Positions 47,915 through 61,600 of a stretch of DNA of 64,000 nt are shown one piece after another. Each line of letters starts with the position of its first letter. Position 1 is the first letter of the stretch. The notes under the pieces were generated by a model that ran no database searches, was not told the DNA's origin, and worked only from the letters and a program-made list of their open reading frames with translations. The stretch comes from Rhyzopertha dominica. Its lineage: Eukaryota > Arthropoda > Insecta > Coleoptera > Bostrichidae. The stretch spans positions 14,784,245-14,848,244 of the forward strand of contig QCXZ01000086.1 of assembly GCA_025024175.1 (NCBI GenBank). Reading direction: 5' to 3'. The position numbers and the translations under genes are program-made.

Positions 47915-48045
47915 GGGGTAATGCTCAATCTTCGGTACGTGAGACAAATTCCACGAAAGCCCAACACCGGTAAGGTCCGACTACACCTCCAATCCCAGAG
48001 GAATGCCGTGGTGGAACGCACGTACCGAAAATGGAACATTACCCC
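47915..48045. mobile_element. 131-bp MITE with terminal inverted repeats (copy 2)
   Basis: The left end GGGGTAATGCTCAATCTTCG and the following GTACGT match copy 1 (11293). The right end ...CGTACCGAAAATGGAACATT and ACCCC mirrors it with three mismatches. Subterminal TTCCACG/CGTGGTGGAA is also shared. The interior differs from copy 1 more than the ends do. Confidence 0.8.
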
Positions 48046-48640
48046 TTACTCCAAACAGAGTGCAACGTTATACTCTGCTGCAATATCCAAAACCTAACCT
48101 ATGCGAAATGCGACGATTTGTTTTCATGATCAGGTTGATTATTTAATGTTTCAGAATGTCCTTACAATACAAGGAAAGTAGGCGCATTCTTGCGGATATT
48201 TTATTAAAAAAATAAAGGAAATTAGCAAGAAAAGATAAATGAGCTTATAGCTTATGTTTCCAGTGACATCGGCAATGAAAATAAAACACTATCAGAGGAC
48301 AAATTAACTTTATTAAAAGATATCAGACGACTTGCTTCCGCCGTTTTTCAATGATATGAAACATCGCAACGCAAATACGATTTTTGATTAAAAATTGCAA
48401 CTGGCATTTCTTATTCGATTATGATTTCTTATTGATTTCAGAAATGCAAGAAAGTTCAACTAGAACCTGTAAAATTAGAAAAGCTGGGGAAGAATCGACT
48501 TCCATAACGACGCAACCGTATACTGATGAAGAGGCTTTGACCTATTTAGCCATGCCGCCTCTGCACAGGCATGCTATATTTGTGGTTCAACCCCCACACA
48601 AATGAACGATATTGAAAATATTGGAAAAAAAGCTGGTAGA
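48046..48640. other. No recognisable gene
   Basis: One 73-codon frame (48384-48605) ends in a His/Pro-rich tail. It has no motif and no sign of conservation. Confidence 0.3.
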
Positions 48641-50520
48641 GAATGGAGTTCTACCCTAGTCTGAACAAGCAGGTAAATGAGAGCTGGTTTAGCGTGGAAG
48701 CCGACTGAATGACTAGTTGAACAATATAATAACGCTCCTCCATAAACATCATAAAATTTATATTACAAATTCATTTGCCAATTTTGCTTTAAAGCACGGG
48801 CAACCGTCATTTTTTGCGATAGAGAACACGCAGAAGATACGATTTGCCACTCAACTCCATTAATGGATTTTAAAAGAATGAAATGCAAAAATGTACCGGC
48901 TAAAAAGTGGATACATATATACCATGTTGTGATAACATTAGGGCCACTAGCTATTTTGAACAATTTCCGTGGTAGCCAAATGACGAAAAATTTGATGACC
49001 GCTTGGAAGAGAACTGAATTCTACATACTTGGCTCAGGCTAATTTCTTGATGAATGTCTTCATTCCGATGACTAGGCCGACTGAAGAACTATTTCCAACC
49101 GGACTTTACTCACCCGCAGTGATAGCCTAATAACAATGAATGCGACTGCTTGGAAAAGAATTGAACTTTACATATTTAGTGTATTCTAGTTCATCGTTGT
49201 AGCCTTTACATGCTTCCGATGTCTAGATAAATGGAATAGTACATTAACAGTGGAGTATATGCATATAAATAGAAATATATGACATATTCATATTTTAATA
49301 TCGACTAAGCACAATCTACAGTATCGCAGAAATGATACCGTACAACAGTGTGAATTAGTCACTGCTGAGAATGTGCTCCTTATACCACACAACAACAGGA
49401 AATCTGTAATTCACAAAAGGATGTTGTCGCATTGACAGGTTGGATTTCTATGTATTGGGTTTTTTATAATTCGCCTATAGTCAAATTTATACGACTGATA
49501 AACCACGTCATCGGCAACAACAACATCAGCAACTACAACACAACAGCAATTTTGTCGCTGACAGTTATTACATAGCTAAATATTTGATGTCGGAGATGAC
49601 AGTTAATTATAGTGTGTACTTTTACGCAAACACTGAATTATGCATTCTCCCAGAGATAGTGGTGAAAAGGAACAGGAAATGCGACTGCTTATACGTGGAT
49701 TGAGCTTTACATACTCCATTTGTACTATTGATCTATTCGGGCCATCACCACATACGTGGTATGCTGAGAATGTGTTCCTTATATCATTGAAACAAACACC
49801 AATAGGAAAGAATGTTTATTTAGATCCAGTAATATCATATTACGGTGTTTACTGCATATGAAAAGCAATCAGAAACAATAACAAGAAGCTATCGTGATCT
49901 CTAGATACTGAAGTGAAAAAATGATTTAATATCCCTTGTGACAAGGTAAGTGATATCAATCATATTTTCTATATTTGATACATGTATTAACTTGAGACCT
50001 TTTGTTGCAGGATATTCGCAAACCGAAGTTTGCATTTGGACACCATAAGATTCTTTGGATTCGACATGGATTACATGTTATCTGCTACGCTGTTATTGTA
50101 TGTTTTCGATGAAGCAACATGGCTTTGGCGTCTGGAATAATTTGTTTACATACAGGAAAAACGATTAGGAGCAATACAAGTCACCAGTTTTGAGAGTCAG
50201 AGCTGCAATAAGCATTACTGCACTTGAAAAGTATGCATTAAATTCAGTTTCCCGTCATTTTCCATAGCGTAATTGGAGAAAACCAAAGAAAGGCAAACTC
50301 ATACAGTTGCTGCAGTTTGTCTGAAATCACCAGATTATTTCGAATGTTGATGAACTAAGAGAAAGAAAGACTTATTATCTGTTTTGTTCTGTACACGGAA
50401 CGGGCACTGATGGAATGTCAAATACATAAATGTAAAGCTCACTCTAAAGTTATTAATTAAGAACTCGATAATAAACTCGAGGAGATTCATAATGAAATAA
50501 ATAATTTAAGAAATAAAGAT
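48641..50520. repeat. Complex repeat block, partial copy C
   Basis: Parallels 32380-33700 of copy A and 59735-61050 of copy B (AGAATGGAGTT, AAACATCATAAAAT, TTTATATTACAAATTCAT, GGGCAACCGTCAT), then 30020-30520 (GAACGGGCACTGATGGAATG at 50398). It includes TTTGTTGCAG (50001-50010) and a GTGACAAG|GTAAGTG donor-like site about 70 bp upstream. No long ORF. Confidence 0.75.
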
Positions 50521-51160
50521 GATTGTGATTGTGAATGATCTGTGCTTTTGCACGTAAGATTAATATAACCTAATATCGCTAGGGTCCTTTCAGTTTTATA
50601 TATTTGATTGGTTTACTACATTAAGCTCTTGCTAACTTAATTGTGTTGTCCAGGTGTACTAGACTATTAGCATAGATAAATCAAGAATTAATTAATGTAT
50701 GCTACTAGCACCTCACGTTTTTCAGAATTTTCAGCTGTCAGAAGTTAGAATTAATATAATTTGAATTAACATAGCAGTGCTTCGCGTGTAAGAAGCTACA
50801 TTACCAAAATGTAAATTTAACTTAACCTTAACAAAGTTTAGCAAATGGCACCAATCGTCAATGTAGTACTAGCATATATCTAGAGCATCTAGTTAGCAAA
50901 AATATGCAACACTAACCTCTACTGGAAGCATGTCGTGAATTGAATTCTGTTCTAAGTTAGAGAACCAGATTTATTAACTTCAGCTTTTACACTTATAGCC
51001 TGCCAGAAGACGATGTCGCATCACTTTTTTCAATATTGCAAAATACCGAGCACAAACAGTTGCAGATATGCCTTGTAAAATGTAAAAAGATAATGGTGTA
51101 GTTTAATTGCGTAATTAGAGATGTATTTTAGTTGCAAACTACATTTAGATGCAGGGTAAA
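50521..51160. other. No recognisable gene
   Basis: AT-rich, without the landmarks of the neighbouring repeats. Confidence 0.35.
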
Positions 51161-53150
51161 CTAAATTATATATCATTTGTATGTAATAAGTGATAAATAT
51201 ACGCAAATGCAAATATATTTCATTGACAAAAATATCGGTACAACCTTATGCAACCTTGAAGGAAGAAAAATGCTCTCTAAAACAATGCATTTAAAACCGG
51301 TTTAAACATGAATTCCAAAGATTTACAGACCAATGCCTTTGACATTGATAATGCCCAATTCTGAATAGTGATAGCTAATATGAATCATTCGTACCATCGG
51401 AAAAAAATGTGCAAATTGACAACAGGACAAAATCGTCGTGCCCCATATGTCCTTAACACGGCATTTTCATTTAATTCATTAAAAAAATCAATTTAATACA
51501 ATAAACCTTGATCGATTATATGGAAATTGAAAACATACTGGGTAATTGAAAATAATTAATGATGAATGGAGAAACGATGAGGAGCAACACAGGCCACCCG
51601 TTATGAGGACAGGAAGCAAACGCGAATACTATAGGAAGCATTGCTGCAGTTGAAAAGTATGCACCGAAATCAAAGTTCCCAGTCATTTTACATAGCGTAA
51701 TTGCTACTGCACTTTGCCTGAAATCACTTAAACAAGCTGAATTGGTCGCGGTTATTTAAAATATTGTTATATTAAAAACACATTACCGTGCTTATTGTAT
51801 ATAAAAAGCAAGTACAGGCAGCAACGAAAGCCTGCCGCAAACTAAACTAAAATACCCAGGTAGAAGAAACTGATCATCTGTTTCGTTCTTTACAAGGAAC
51901 GGACACTGATGGAATATCTGGTACATAAATGAAATATCGTTTCAATGTCATTAATAACTCTGTAACAAAATCAAGGAAATTCACAATGAAATGAATAAAT
52001 TAAGAAATAAAGGTAATGGTGTCGAACAAAATATGATTCACCTGTCTGATAGCGACAAAGGGATATTTGTTGGAATACATACGGAGAAGTTATTTAATAA
52101 AAAGAAGATTAAAGGCGTGTGGCAATGCTGAAATAGCATTACTGAACCTGGAATATGATGCAAATTAATAATAGTAGCGTGTGGAACTACTACAGCAGAT
52201 ATGTAGGTCTTACGATCTACTGCCATTATCGTAGATGCCAAATGGTAACATAAGAGTGCGTACAAGTTAGCAGAGGCAATCCGTTAAAGACTGCTAAACG
52301 TAGTACGGTTTACCCTAATTACAAGGAAGTAATAAAAAAATAGTTCCACAGTCCACATCTGCCCAAATTGTTTTCTATACACAGGCAATTGTTAAGATAA
52401 AGTGTGTCCAAAAGGCTAATCTTAAAACCGATAAACACCTCTGGGTGTATTCTTCTAATGCAGCAATGATTATACAAATGTATGGACTGCTAGGAAAGCA
52501 ACGATTGTAACATTTATATGCACTTAAATTAAAATTAATAAACATATTCACTAGCCCTTCCCTTGCTGTTTGATACAGGTTTATTCGGTTTATTTATAAG
52601 TTTGATATTGAAATGATATACTTAGTAATTTTGTACCTACATATATCAGGTAAATCTAAATAAGGCAATTTGCAATTTCACGTATAGAATTATATTAGGT
52701 CCTGTTCGGTTACTTATGCTATACAAGCACAGCAGATGCTTGTAAGCTATTTTATTTCGTTGTTTTGTCTCCAGTCGTTTTTTTATGCTGCTCTTTCGGT
52801 CTTGGTGCCAAACCAAACCAGTTTAAAAAAATCGAAATGACCATAAAAGGTTTACAGCAGTAAAGGGAATACATCTGGTGGTTTTGCAAAAGATCTTAGT
52901 CTCTGACGTTAATACAATGTAGCGCTCAAATTTCTATACAATAAGTGATAAAAATGTGTTTCATTGCAAATATATTATTAAATTTGTATGTAATGTGATA
53001 AATATGTTTCATTGCTTTCTATAACAAGCAATTTAAAAATGGTTTAAACATGAATTCCAATGCCCCTGACATCGATAATGCAAAATTCGGAATAACGATA
53101 GCTAATATGAATTACAGCTTTGTTGGCATATTATAGTAAGTATACTAAAA
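51161..53150. repeat. R-type repeats, second field, with a fragment of the main block
   Basis: 51170-51400 and 52915-53150 match 46090-46310. 52110-52480 matches 44180-44480. 51570-51990 instead matches the 30100-30520 part of the main block (ATTTTACATAGCGTAATT, GAACGGACACTGATGGAATA). Order is shuffled and there is no long ORF. Confidence 0.7.
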
Positions 53151-54010
53151 AATACTCTTCTAAACTAAATGATCGTAAGTTTGTATCTCACCGAATGCAT
53201 GCGTGATATGTATGCTCCTATGTGCAAAAGAATCTAAGAAAGAAGAAATAGAAAGCCATAAGCGCTGTGGTATTAAAAATTTAAACCAGACAGAAGACCA
53301 TCCCTTTAGTATTATTTAACATCCTGTACACTTGAAATACGTATTCCCTCTGGAGTTAAAAGATCGTAAGTTTGTATCCCAGTGCATGGGTGCTATGAAT
53401 TATTCGCTAGGAAGATAACAAGCTAGAAGAAGAGAGCCACGAACCATCCATGAACCAGCATACGAGATTCCTTTGACGTGATTTAGCATCTTATATATTT
53501 GTTCAGAGTTCACCTAAATATATTCAATGGATACGTACAAAATCCATATTTTTATTATCAGAATATTTAGATAACTGAGTATGCTTCTCCGTACAAGCGA
53601 TGTGCTATCAAAACAGGATGAAGACCAGCTTTTCAGTATAATTCAACATCCTATATATATGTAATATACTCTCCGGGATCAAAGGTCGTAAGTTTGTATT
53701 CCACAGAATGTTTGTTTATACCAAAGAATAATCTCTGTGACCCAGAGATTGTGGGTTCGTGTAGAAGACGATAAGTAACTGGCAGCGAGAAGTCATTAAA
53801 GATGCGCCATCAGAAGCGATATTGTGTTCATTTCTACTAAAAAAATACTTTATGGAACCGAGAGACCGTAGGTTCTCATCCTACCGAGTGCAAGCGATCT
53901 TTCGTGTAAAGGAAGCTATGGCAAACGAAGCAGAAAGCCATCAGTGATGCTTTAGCAGCCTGCTTACCAGAGGGCAGTATGCATATACACTAGAGAATTA
54001 TTTTCAGAAA
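53151..54010. repeat. Degenerate ~190-bp repeats (S-type), second field
   Basis: About five units. GATCGTAAGTTTGTAT is intact at about 53173 and 53360, and TCGTAAGTTTGTATTCCAC at about 53685. CACCGAATGCATGCGTG at 53190. Related to 18000-19188. Confidence 0.75.
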
Positions 54011-54583
54011 GCAGCTGTAATGTTGGATTAATTTATTGCAAAAAAGCCGATTCCATAACATCAGAAGGCCTAACTGTCGCTGACTCATGTATGCATGGCT
54101 TTTGTCTGTATAAGTGTTTACAATAACATCCCAAATACTTTGGTGGAGGCCTAAGATAACTATCTACTGTTTCTGCCTATTTCAGACTTGGATAATTTAC
54201 TAAACAACTGGAATGACCGGTAAATTTCCAAATTTGAAGTGCTTTTTTTATAAATGTACTTATGGTGTGTACAAAAGTTGTTTTAAAATGTCATGTGGTT
54301 TTATTTTGGTTTGTTAATTAATGTGTTGAAGTGTTTCAAAACTCTTCGTTAATGAAAATCCTCTATATATAGGCATAACAATGCAAAACGCATTTAGGCC
54401 CCTTTGGCAGAACCAGACCCCCTGGTTAACAAGTACTCATGGTAACGTGATTTTCTAAGTCATTTCGTCCGGGAATTTAATACAGTAAATAAATGTTTCA
54501 TTGGAGTGGGCTAGAGAAATTAATGAGTTTTTCACGCAGCGAAACATTTTGCTCAAAAGGCTAGCTGTAGGATGCAGTCCAGG
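54011..54583. other. No recognisable gene
   Basis: AT-rich. The last ~60 bp may belong to the 3' untranslated part of the LINE fragment that follows on the opposite strand. Confidence 0.35.
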
Positions 54584-55275
54584 TTAAATATCGACCATAT
54601 TTAACATAAAATAGGTGCTCGCAGAACCTGCGCTGCAACCGCTCGAGCGCAGCGATAAGGATATCATAATAAGGGTTCTAAACAACGGAACAGTACTCAA
54701 GTAAGATCTAACATATGCGTAATATAAGAAACTAAAATCATAAGTACTTCGCACATTGAAGCCTAACGAGTTGGCTGCGCGGGAAACGACGCAATTTATG
54801 TGAGGTACAAATGTTAATCTTGAGTCAATAATCACACCCAGGTCTTCTAACTTGATTTACAGTCTCAATCACAACACCATCTATGATGTAATTATGTTGG
54901 ACAACAATGCGTTTTCTCGAAACCCTGAGCAATTGGCACTTGGCGATATTCACAGAAAACCAATCAACAACACCAAATCACGCTGTAACGCATAGCTATC
55001 ATCAATCGATGTAATAAATTTTGCAATTTCGAGATCATCACCGTAAGCACAAACAGAAATATTAAGACACAATAGTGCACCTTTCAAATATATATTGAAC
55101 AGAATTGGCCCTAGAGTAGAACCCTGACTAACGCCGCTGGGAGTATCATAAAAGGATGACTTTACAACGTTGTATTTAGTAAATTGTATTCGTCCAGATA
55201 ACATGGACTTAAATAAGTCGATTAAGCTATTGCATATTCCAAAGTCTCTTAAGTAAGTTCTTAACGCTCCTAAAA
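54584..55275 (-). pseudogene. Non-LTR retrotransposon (LINE) reverse transcriptase fragment
   Basis: On the minus strand, YLRDFGICNSLIDLFKSMLS, SGVSQGSTLGPILFNIYL and CAYGDDLEIAKFI give RT motifs around the catalytic box (YGDD where YADD is usual in LINEs). After a frameshift near 54840, DLGVIIDSRLTFVPHINCVV and RAANSLGF match the region just after the RT core of jockey/CR1-like elements. About 230 codons remain: N-terminal endonuclease and C-terminus are missing, so this is a truncated dead copy. Confidence 0.85.
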
Positions 55276-55679
55276 AAAACTANACTTAGTCTATCTAAAG
55301 TGTCCCTCCGGGATAGTAGGCTTAACGAGCTNCCCGCCAGCTGCAGTGGAGGATGGGCGTGGTGTGAAATATACTGAAAAACTACCTTAACCCAGAAATC
55401 GTTAATTCACATCCCGCTCATTTTTTTCTTCTTAGAAAACAAAAACACAGATGAAATTTGTAATGCAACTAAGAAGCAGGAAACCATGAGTGATTTGCCG
55501 ATATTATATATTGTACTGTATCCGCGTGAGACAGAACAGATCCCTATAACCCTACTAAACCAAAGGACTAAGTCGGTACAGCAGCAGCGGCCACAAAAAC
55601 AGGAACAGCAAAAAATAAGGCAACAATGGCGGAAACAAACGCGATAGTTGGTGTGTCGTATTCAGCATATATCATCGAT
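55276..55679. other. No gene; diverged repeat pieces
   Basis: Contains S-type-like pieces (AAGAAGCAGGAAACCATGAG at about 55470) and two N bases. The LINE fragment ends abruptly at about 55280. Confidence 0.4.
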
Positions 55680-58600
55680 TGTATTCTATAAAACAAATGC
55701 TTTTACATAATTTTACTGAGAGATCGTAAGTTGATATCCCATCGAATGCATAGGTGGTAAGTATGTTTCAATGTGCATCTACATTCATATTTTGAATATG
55801 AAAATGTTTTGTTTCTTAAAAGATAAAGAAAATGCTGCCGGTTTTAATGCTGCTGAAAAGCAGAAAGCAATGATTGCATGCTGATACTATAAATTTTACT
55901 ATATCAACAAAAACGTAAGAGTATGGATGAAACAGCAGTAGCAACAAAGGTAGTTGTAGTAGCAGGGGATGGTGTGCCGTATGCGGCACGCCCGCTATGG
56001 GTTGTACTGTACAAGTCATTGCAGAATAGTAATTAAAAAATAACATCTTGTTTATTTCTATTGAAATATTATCTGGACCAAACATCGTAGATCCACTGGA
56101 TGTCGTTGGCGCTTGTGCTTGTGCTATATTTGCTTATTTCTCTCTCTCTCTCTCTCTCTGCCAAGCACAAAATTTCCATAACATATTGTGCGGGTTTCTT
56201 GCAAAGGGTCGTAGTTCTCATGCTGCAAGTCAGATTGAGTATCTACTACACTACCTGCATTTAAGAAGTAAGACAGATGTAACTGTGATAAATTGCTCTA
56301 TACATGTGTATTTATAAATTAATATTTATTACTATCTATATATTTAATTCATTTTTGTAATAGGTTAATATAGTGGGCTAATCTAACGATCCAACGTTTT
56401 TATTGTTTGTAGCCTTCATATGCTTTAAATTCTAGACAACTGGGTATAATAGTTGATAATGGACTATATATAAATAAAAATGTATGACGTGCCCATACAT
56501 TGTCATCGATTAGATACAATATATTTCATAAGAGAAATAATAACGTGCGAAGCTCTGAGAGTGCGTTTCTTATAAGCAGCATACAAACAACCATCAATAG
56601 GAAGCCTAATTCATAAAATAATGCTTTCCTATTTAGAGGGTGGGTTTCAAATAGATTTATTTTTGTTATTCACCTAAAGTTAAATTTACACGAATGCTAA
56701 ACAACATGACCATCTGAGCACCATCATCATAAACAACAACAACACAACAACAGCCTCTTCGCTAACGGTTATTACATAGCTAAATATTTATTGTCGGAGA
56801 TAATAGTTGACAACCTACAGCGTAGTTCAGCAAAAGTCTTGGGACGTGTGTACCATTACGCTTTTATTGATTCAATGAGGCAAATACTCAATTACAATGC
56901 ACCCTCCCAGAGATCCTGGTGGAAAAGTAAGACAATTAGTAACAGAAAATGTGACTGCTAGTACGAGGGTTGAGCATTACATACTTCCTTTGTACCTCGA
57001 TTTCTACTATTGCATTAGTCGGGCCATGTACAACATTCACGATATGCTGAAAATGTCTTCCTGATACCATTCAAACAATCTATTAGTTCTATCTATGTCC
57101 TCAACAACAACAGAACAACATCAGCAGCTACAGCACAGTGATCACAGGAATCCTTTCAGTAACGTTTGTTACTTGTTGTCTTGTGAAAAGGTAAGTGGTA
57201 CCAATCATATTTTCTATATTTGATACCTTTTGTTGCAGAATATTCGGAAACCGAAGTTTGCATTTAGACACCATAAGATTTTATGGCTTCGATATGGATT
57301 ACATGTTAGCTGGTACGCTGTTATTGTGTGTAGTTTCGATGAAGCCACATGGCTTCGGCGTCTGGAAATGATGGATGGTGATGATAATTTGACGATCAGG
57401 AGCAATACAAGTCACCAGTTTTGATAGTCAGAGCTGCAATAAGCATTACTGCACTTGAAAAGTATGCATTCAATTCAGAGTTCCCCGTCATTTTGCATAG
57501 CGTAATTGGAGAATACCAAAGAAAGGCAAACTAGATAAGTTACTGCAGCTTGCCTGAAATCACAAGATTATTTGAAATGTTGATAAGGTAAGTTCACATT
57601 ACCGCGAAAGCAAGCAAGCAGAAGCAATAACAAAAGTTTTCTAAAAACTAAACGAGCACAACCATACAATCGGTTTCATTAACTACAGGGACAAGAAACT
57701 TATTATCTGTTTCGTCCTGTACACGGAACGGGCACTGATGGAATGTCAAATACATAAATGTAAAGATCACTCCAAAGTCATTAATTACGAACTAGATAAT
57801 AAAATCGAGGAAATTTACAATGAAATAAATAATTTAAGAATTAAATTTGATACTGTTATACTGTACAGTGGAATTGTAGATAAAATTAGATCCACAAAAA
57901 ACTATTTCCAACCGTAGTTATAGCTTAATAACAATGAATGCGACTGTTTGAAAAAGAACTGAACTCTATATATGTATTTAGTTCATTCTATTCTAGTTTC
58001 TGGAAGTGATAAATATGTGTGCGTCAAAAACAGAACAAATTGGTTACTCTTTGCTCAGATTTACATTTTCGTTGACCTTACTGTGACCTCGGCTTTCGTC
58101 ACTAACGACTGAATCGGAATAATGTAAGTGTATTGTACAAAAATAAATGATAAATTTTATCTCACTTCCCGGAGTTTCAACTTATAGGTATAAGTAAATG
58201 ACGTCAGGTAGAAGACAAGAAACGAACACTTAAATTGGAAGATTGCTATAATTTACTAGGAACCTTGAACAACCAAAGGTAAAAACTGCAGCACAAACCA
58301 TATAAATCAATGTGCAGAACGACAGCCTGATTGGAAACAACCAACACCACAGATAGTCTGCTGCATGTATACAAATATAGTGATCATGAATTACTTAACT
58401 GAATGGAAACAGTGGATCCCCGCTGCAGTTTGCTAGTTCTAGAATAATAACTCTACGTTAAGTGGGTCCCCTAGATATCGGTGGCACACTTGTTCAATAT
58501 TTGCCTATTTTTCTTACTCTTTGTCAGGCACATAATTTTCATAAAATGTGGTGCGATTTTCTCGCAAAGTACCTATGGCACGTTGCATTTGAGAAATAAG

Positions 58601-61600
58601 ATAGATATAACTGTGATAGATTATTTTACATATGTATATTTATAAATTTTTGTAATAGGTTAATACAATAGGTTAATATAGTGACATAAACGTTTTCATT
58701 GTTTGTAGCCTTTCAAATGCTTCAAATGTCTAGACAAATGGATATAGTAGTTGATAATGGAGTATGTATAATTAAAAATATGTGGTATGTATTCTTCAGT
58801 GTTCACCTACATTTATATTTAGAAGATAAAAATGTATTGTTTCTTAAAACATAAAAAAGATGGAGCTGCCTGATGTGGTGCTGCAGAAAAGCAGAAAGCA
58901 ATGGGTAATATGGCGATACTAGAAACGCAAAGGTACCCATGGAGTAGAAGCAACAACCAAATTAGTAGTAGTAACAATGGAATGTGCCGTATGCAGTACT
59001 GTTTGTACTGTACGAAAAATTGTAAAGCACCAATTAATTCATATCCCACTTAATGCATCTGTGTAACATAATTCATCATAACTGTAAAGCACGATAAGCA
59101 AAGATCAGTAGCAGTAGTAGCGGCAACAGCGGAAACAACAGCAGTAGAAGCAACAGAGAACAATATATGGCGAGACGTATTTGTCATATTTCACGGACTT
59201 CATTGTTCAAGAAGTTATACATTCTAGTACACCATACTTGAAAATCTTGGGTATCTCTAGTGGACTGTTCTCTGGAACGAGGCTCATATATCACCAATTG
59301 TATAGCTGGAACGTGTAGTTTTAATATGTATAAAAATATAAAATGGTTTCTTATTTCCCCAGAAAACATTAAAATTCCACCGAATATGTGAGTGCTATGA
59401 ATGTGTACGCAGATGATTATTATTAATGATGATTATTATTAATATAAAAAATGTAATAATTAATATAAATTTACATGTATATGCTTGATACATGACTGAA
59501 TAATGTTGGAAAAACAATTCAGCAAACATCGAATTAAAATGCATTCTCCCATAGATTTGAGTGAAAATTTAACTTATGACAAGAAATGCGACTGCTTGGA
59601 AGAGAACTGTGGTTTACGTATTTAATTCATAAAACAGTTCGGCCTATGCATCACATACCTTTTATTTACCGTATAAAATTAGAATATAAGGAATAATCAG
59701 AAAAGAAGGAACGGTACTGCTTGGAAGGAGAATGGAGTTCAACAATAGTCTGAAAAACTAGGTAAATGAGATCTGCTTTAGGACGGAAGCCGACTGAATG
59801 ACCAATTGAATCTTATAATACCACTCCACAATAAACATCATAAAATCTATATTACAAATTCATTTTGCCAGCTTTGACGGGCAACCGTCATATTTTGCGA
59901 AGGAACACAAGCAGAAGATGAATTCCCCACTGAACACTATTATGGTTTTCAAAAGAAAGAAAGAATGTACCATCTAAAAGTGGATACAGACATACCACAA
60001 ATTAAGACAAACAATGGAATTGTGATAATATTAGATCCACTANAGAACTATTTCCAACTGGACTTTNCTCAACCGAAGTGACATTTAGTTCATTCTAGTT
60101 TCTCGATTGTTTGTAGCCTTTATATNCTTTCAATGTCTAGATAAATGGAAATAGTACTTGATANGGAGTATTCCTTATACCATACAGACAGACACCAACA
60201 GGAAATCTTTAATTCACAAAAGAAAGTTTTGCCATTGAGAGGATGGATTTCTATTGTTCGCCTACAGTCAAATTTATACGACTACTAAACCATATGTCCA
60301 CGTCAGTATCATCAGCAACAACGTCAGCAACTACAAAACGACAGGAACCATTTTGCTGAAGGTTATTACATAATTAAATATTTAATGTCGGAGATGATAG
60401 TTGGTTAATTCTATTGGAAGGTTATGTACCATTAGTCAAACGTTGAATTACAATGCACTCCCCAGAGATCGTGGTCAAAAGGAAAGATAACTAATAACAG
60501 GAAATACGACTGCTTAGACGAGGATCGAGCTTTATATACTTCATTTGTACTATTGATTTATTCGGGGTATGTGCCACATACCTGATATGTAATCCTTATA
60601 CCATTCAAATAAACACCAACAGGAAATGTTTATTTCACATAGATATGTTTATTCAAATCCAATAATATCACATTACCGTATTTACTGCATATGAAAATCA
60701 ATCGGCAATTGTTATTGCTTACAAGAAGTTATCTTGACCTCTAGGTACTGAAGTGAAAAAATTTAATATCTTTTGTGAAAGGATAAATGGTACTAATCAC
60801 ATTTTCTAGTTGTGATACATATATTAAATTGAGACTTTTTTTTGTTGCAGAATATTCGTTAACCTAAGTTTGTATTTGGACACCATAAAATTCTGTCTTA
60901 GAAATGGATTACATGTTAGTTTGTACGTTGTTATTGTGTGTAGTTTTTATGAAGCAACATTGTTTCGGCGTCTGGAAATGATGGATGATGATGAATGGTC
61001 TCTTTATATACAAGAAAAACGATGAGGAGCAATACAAGTCACCAGTTTTGAAAGTTTTTTTTGTCGTTAGCACACATGGGCTATATTTGTTTTATTCTTA
61101 TTTCTCTTTGCCAGCTACAAAATTTCCATAAAATGTGGTAAGTTTCTTGTAAAAAGTCGTAGTTCTTATGGTGCAAGTTGCATTTAAGAAGTAAGATAAA
61201 TGTAACTGATAAATTACTTTATACATGTGTGTTTATAAATTAATATATTAAATATTTATGTAATGGATATATATAATATTGTTACTTTAAGGGCCCAACA
61301 ATGTTTCATTGTTTGTAGCCTTCATATGCTTCAAATTTCTAGACAAATGGATATAGTAGTTGATAGTGGATGTATATAAATAAAAATGTAGGAATGTGCC
61401 GTCGACTAAACACAATTTATGTAATATGATAAATAATAACGCGCAACGCTCTAAATTGAACACTGCTGAGAATAAGTTTTCTACACCATACAGTCACCAA
61501 CAGGAAATCTTTAATTCATAAAAAAGTTTTCCAATTTAGAGGGTCAATTTCTAATACATTTCGTTTTATTATTCGCCTACAGTCAAATTTATACGACTGG

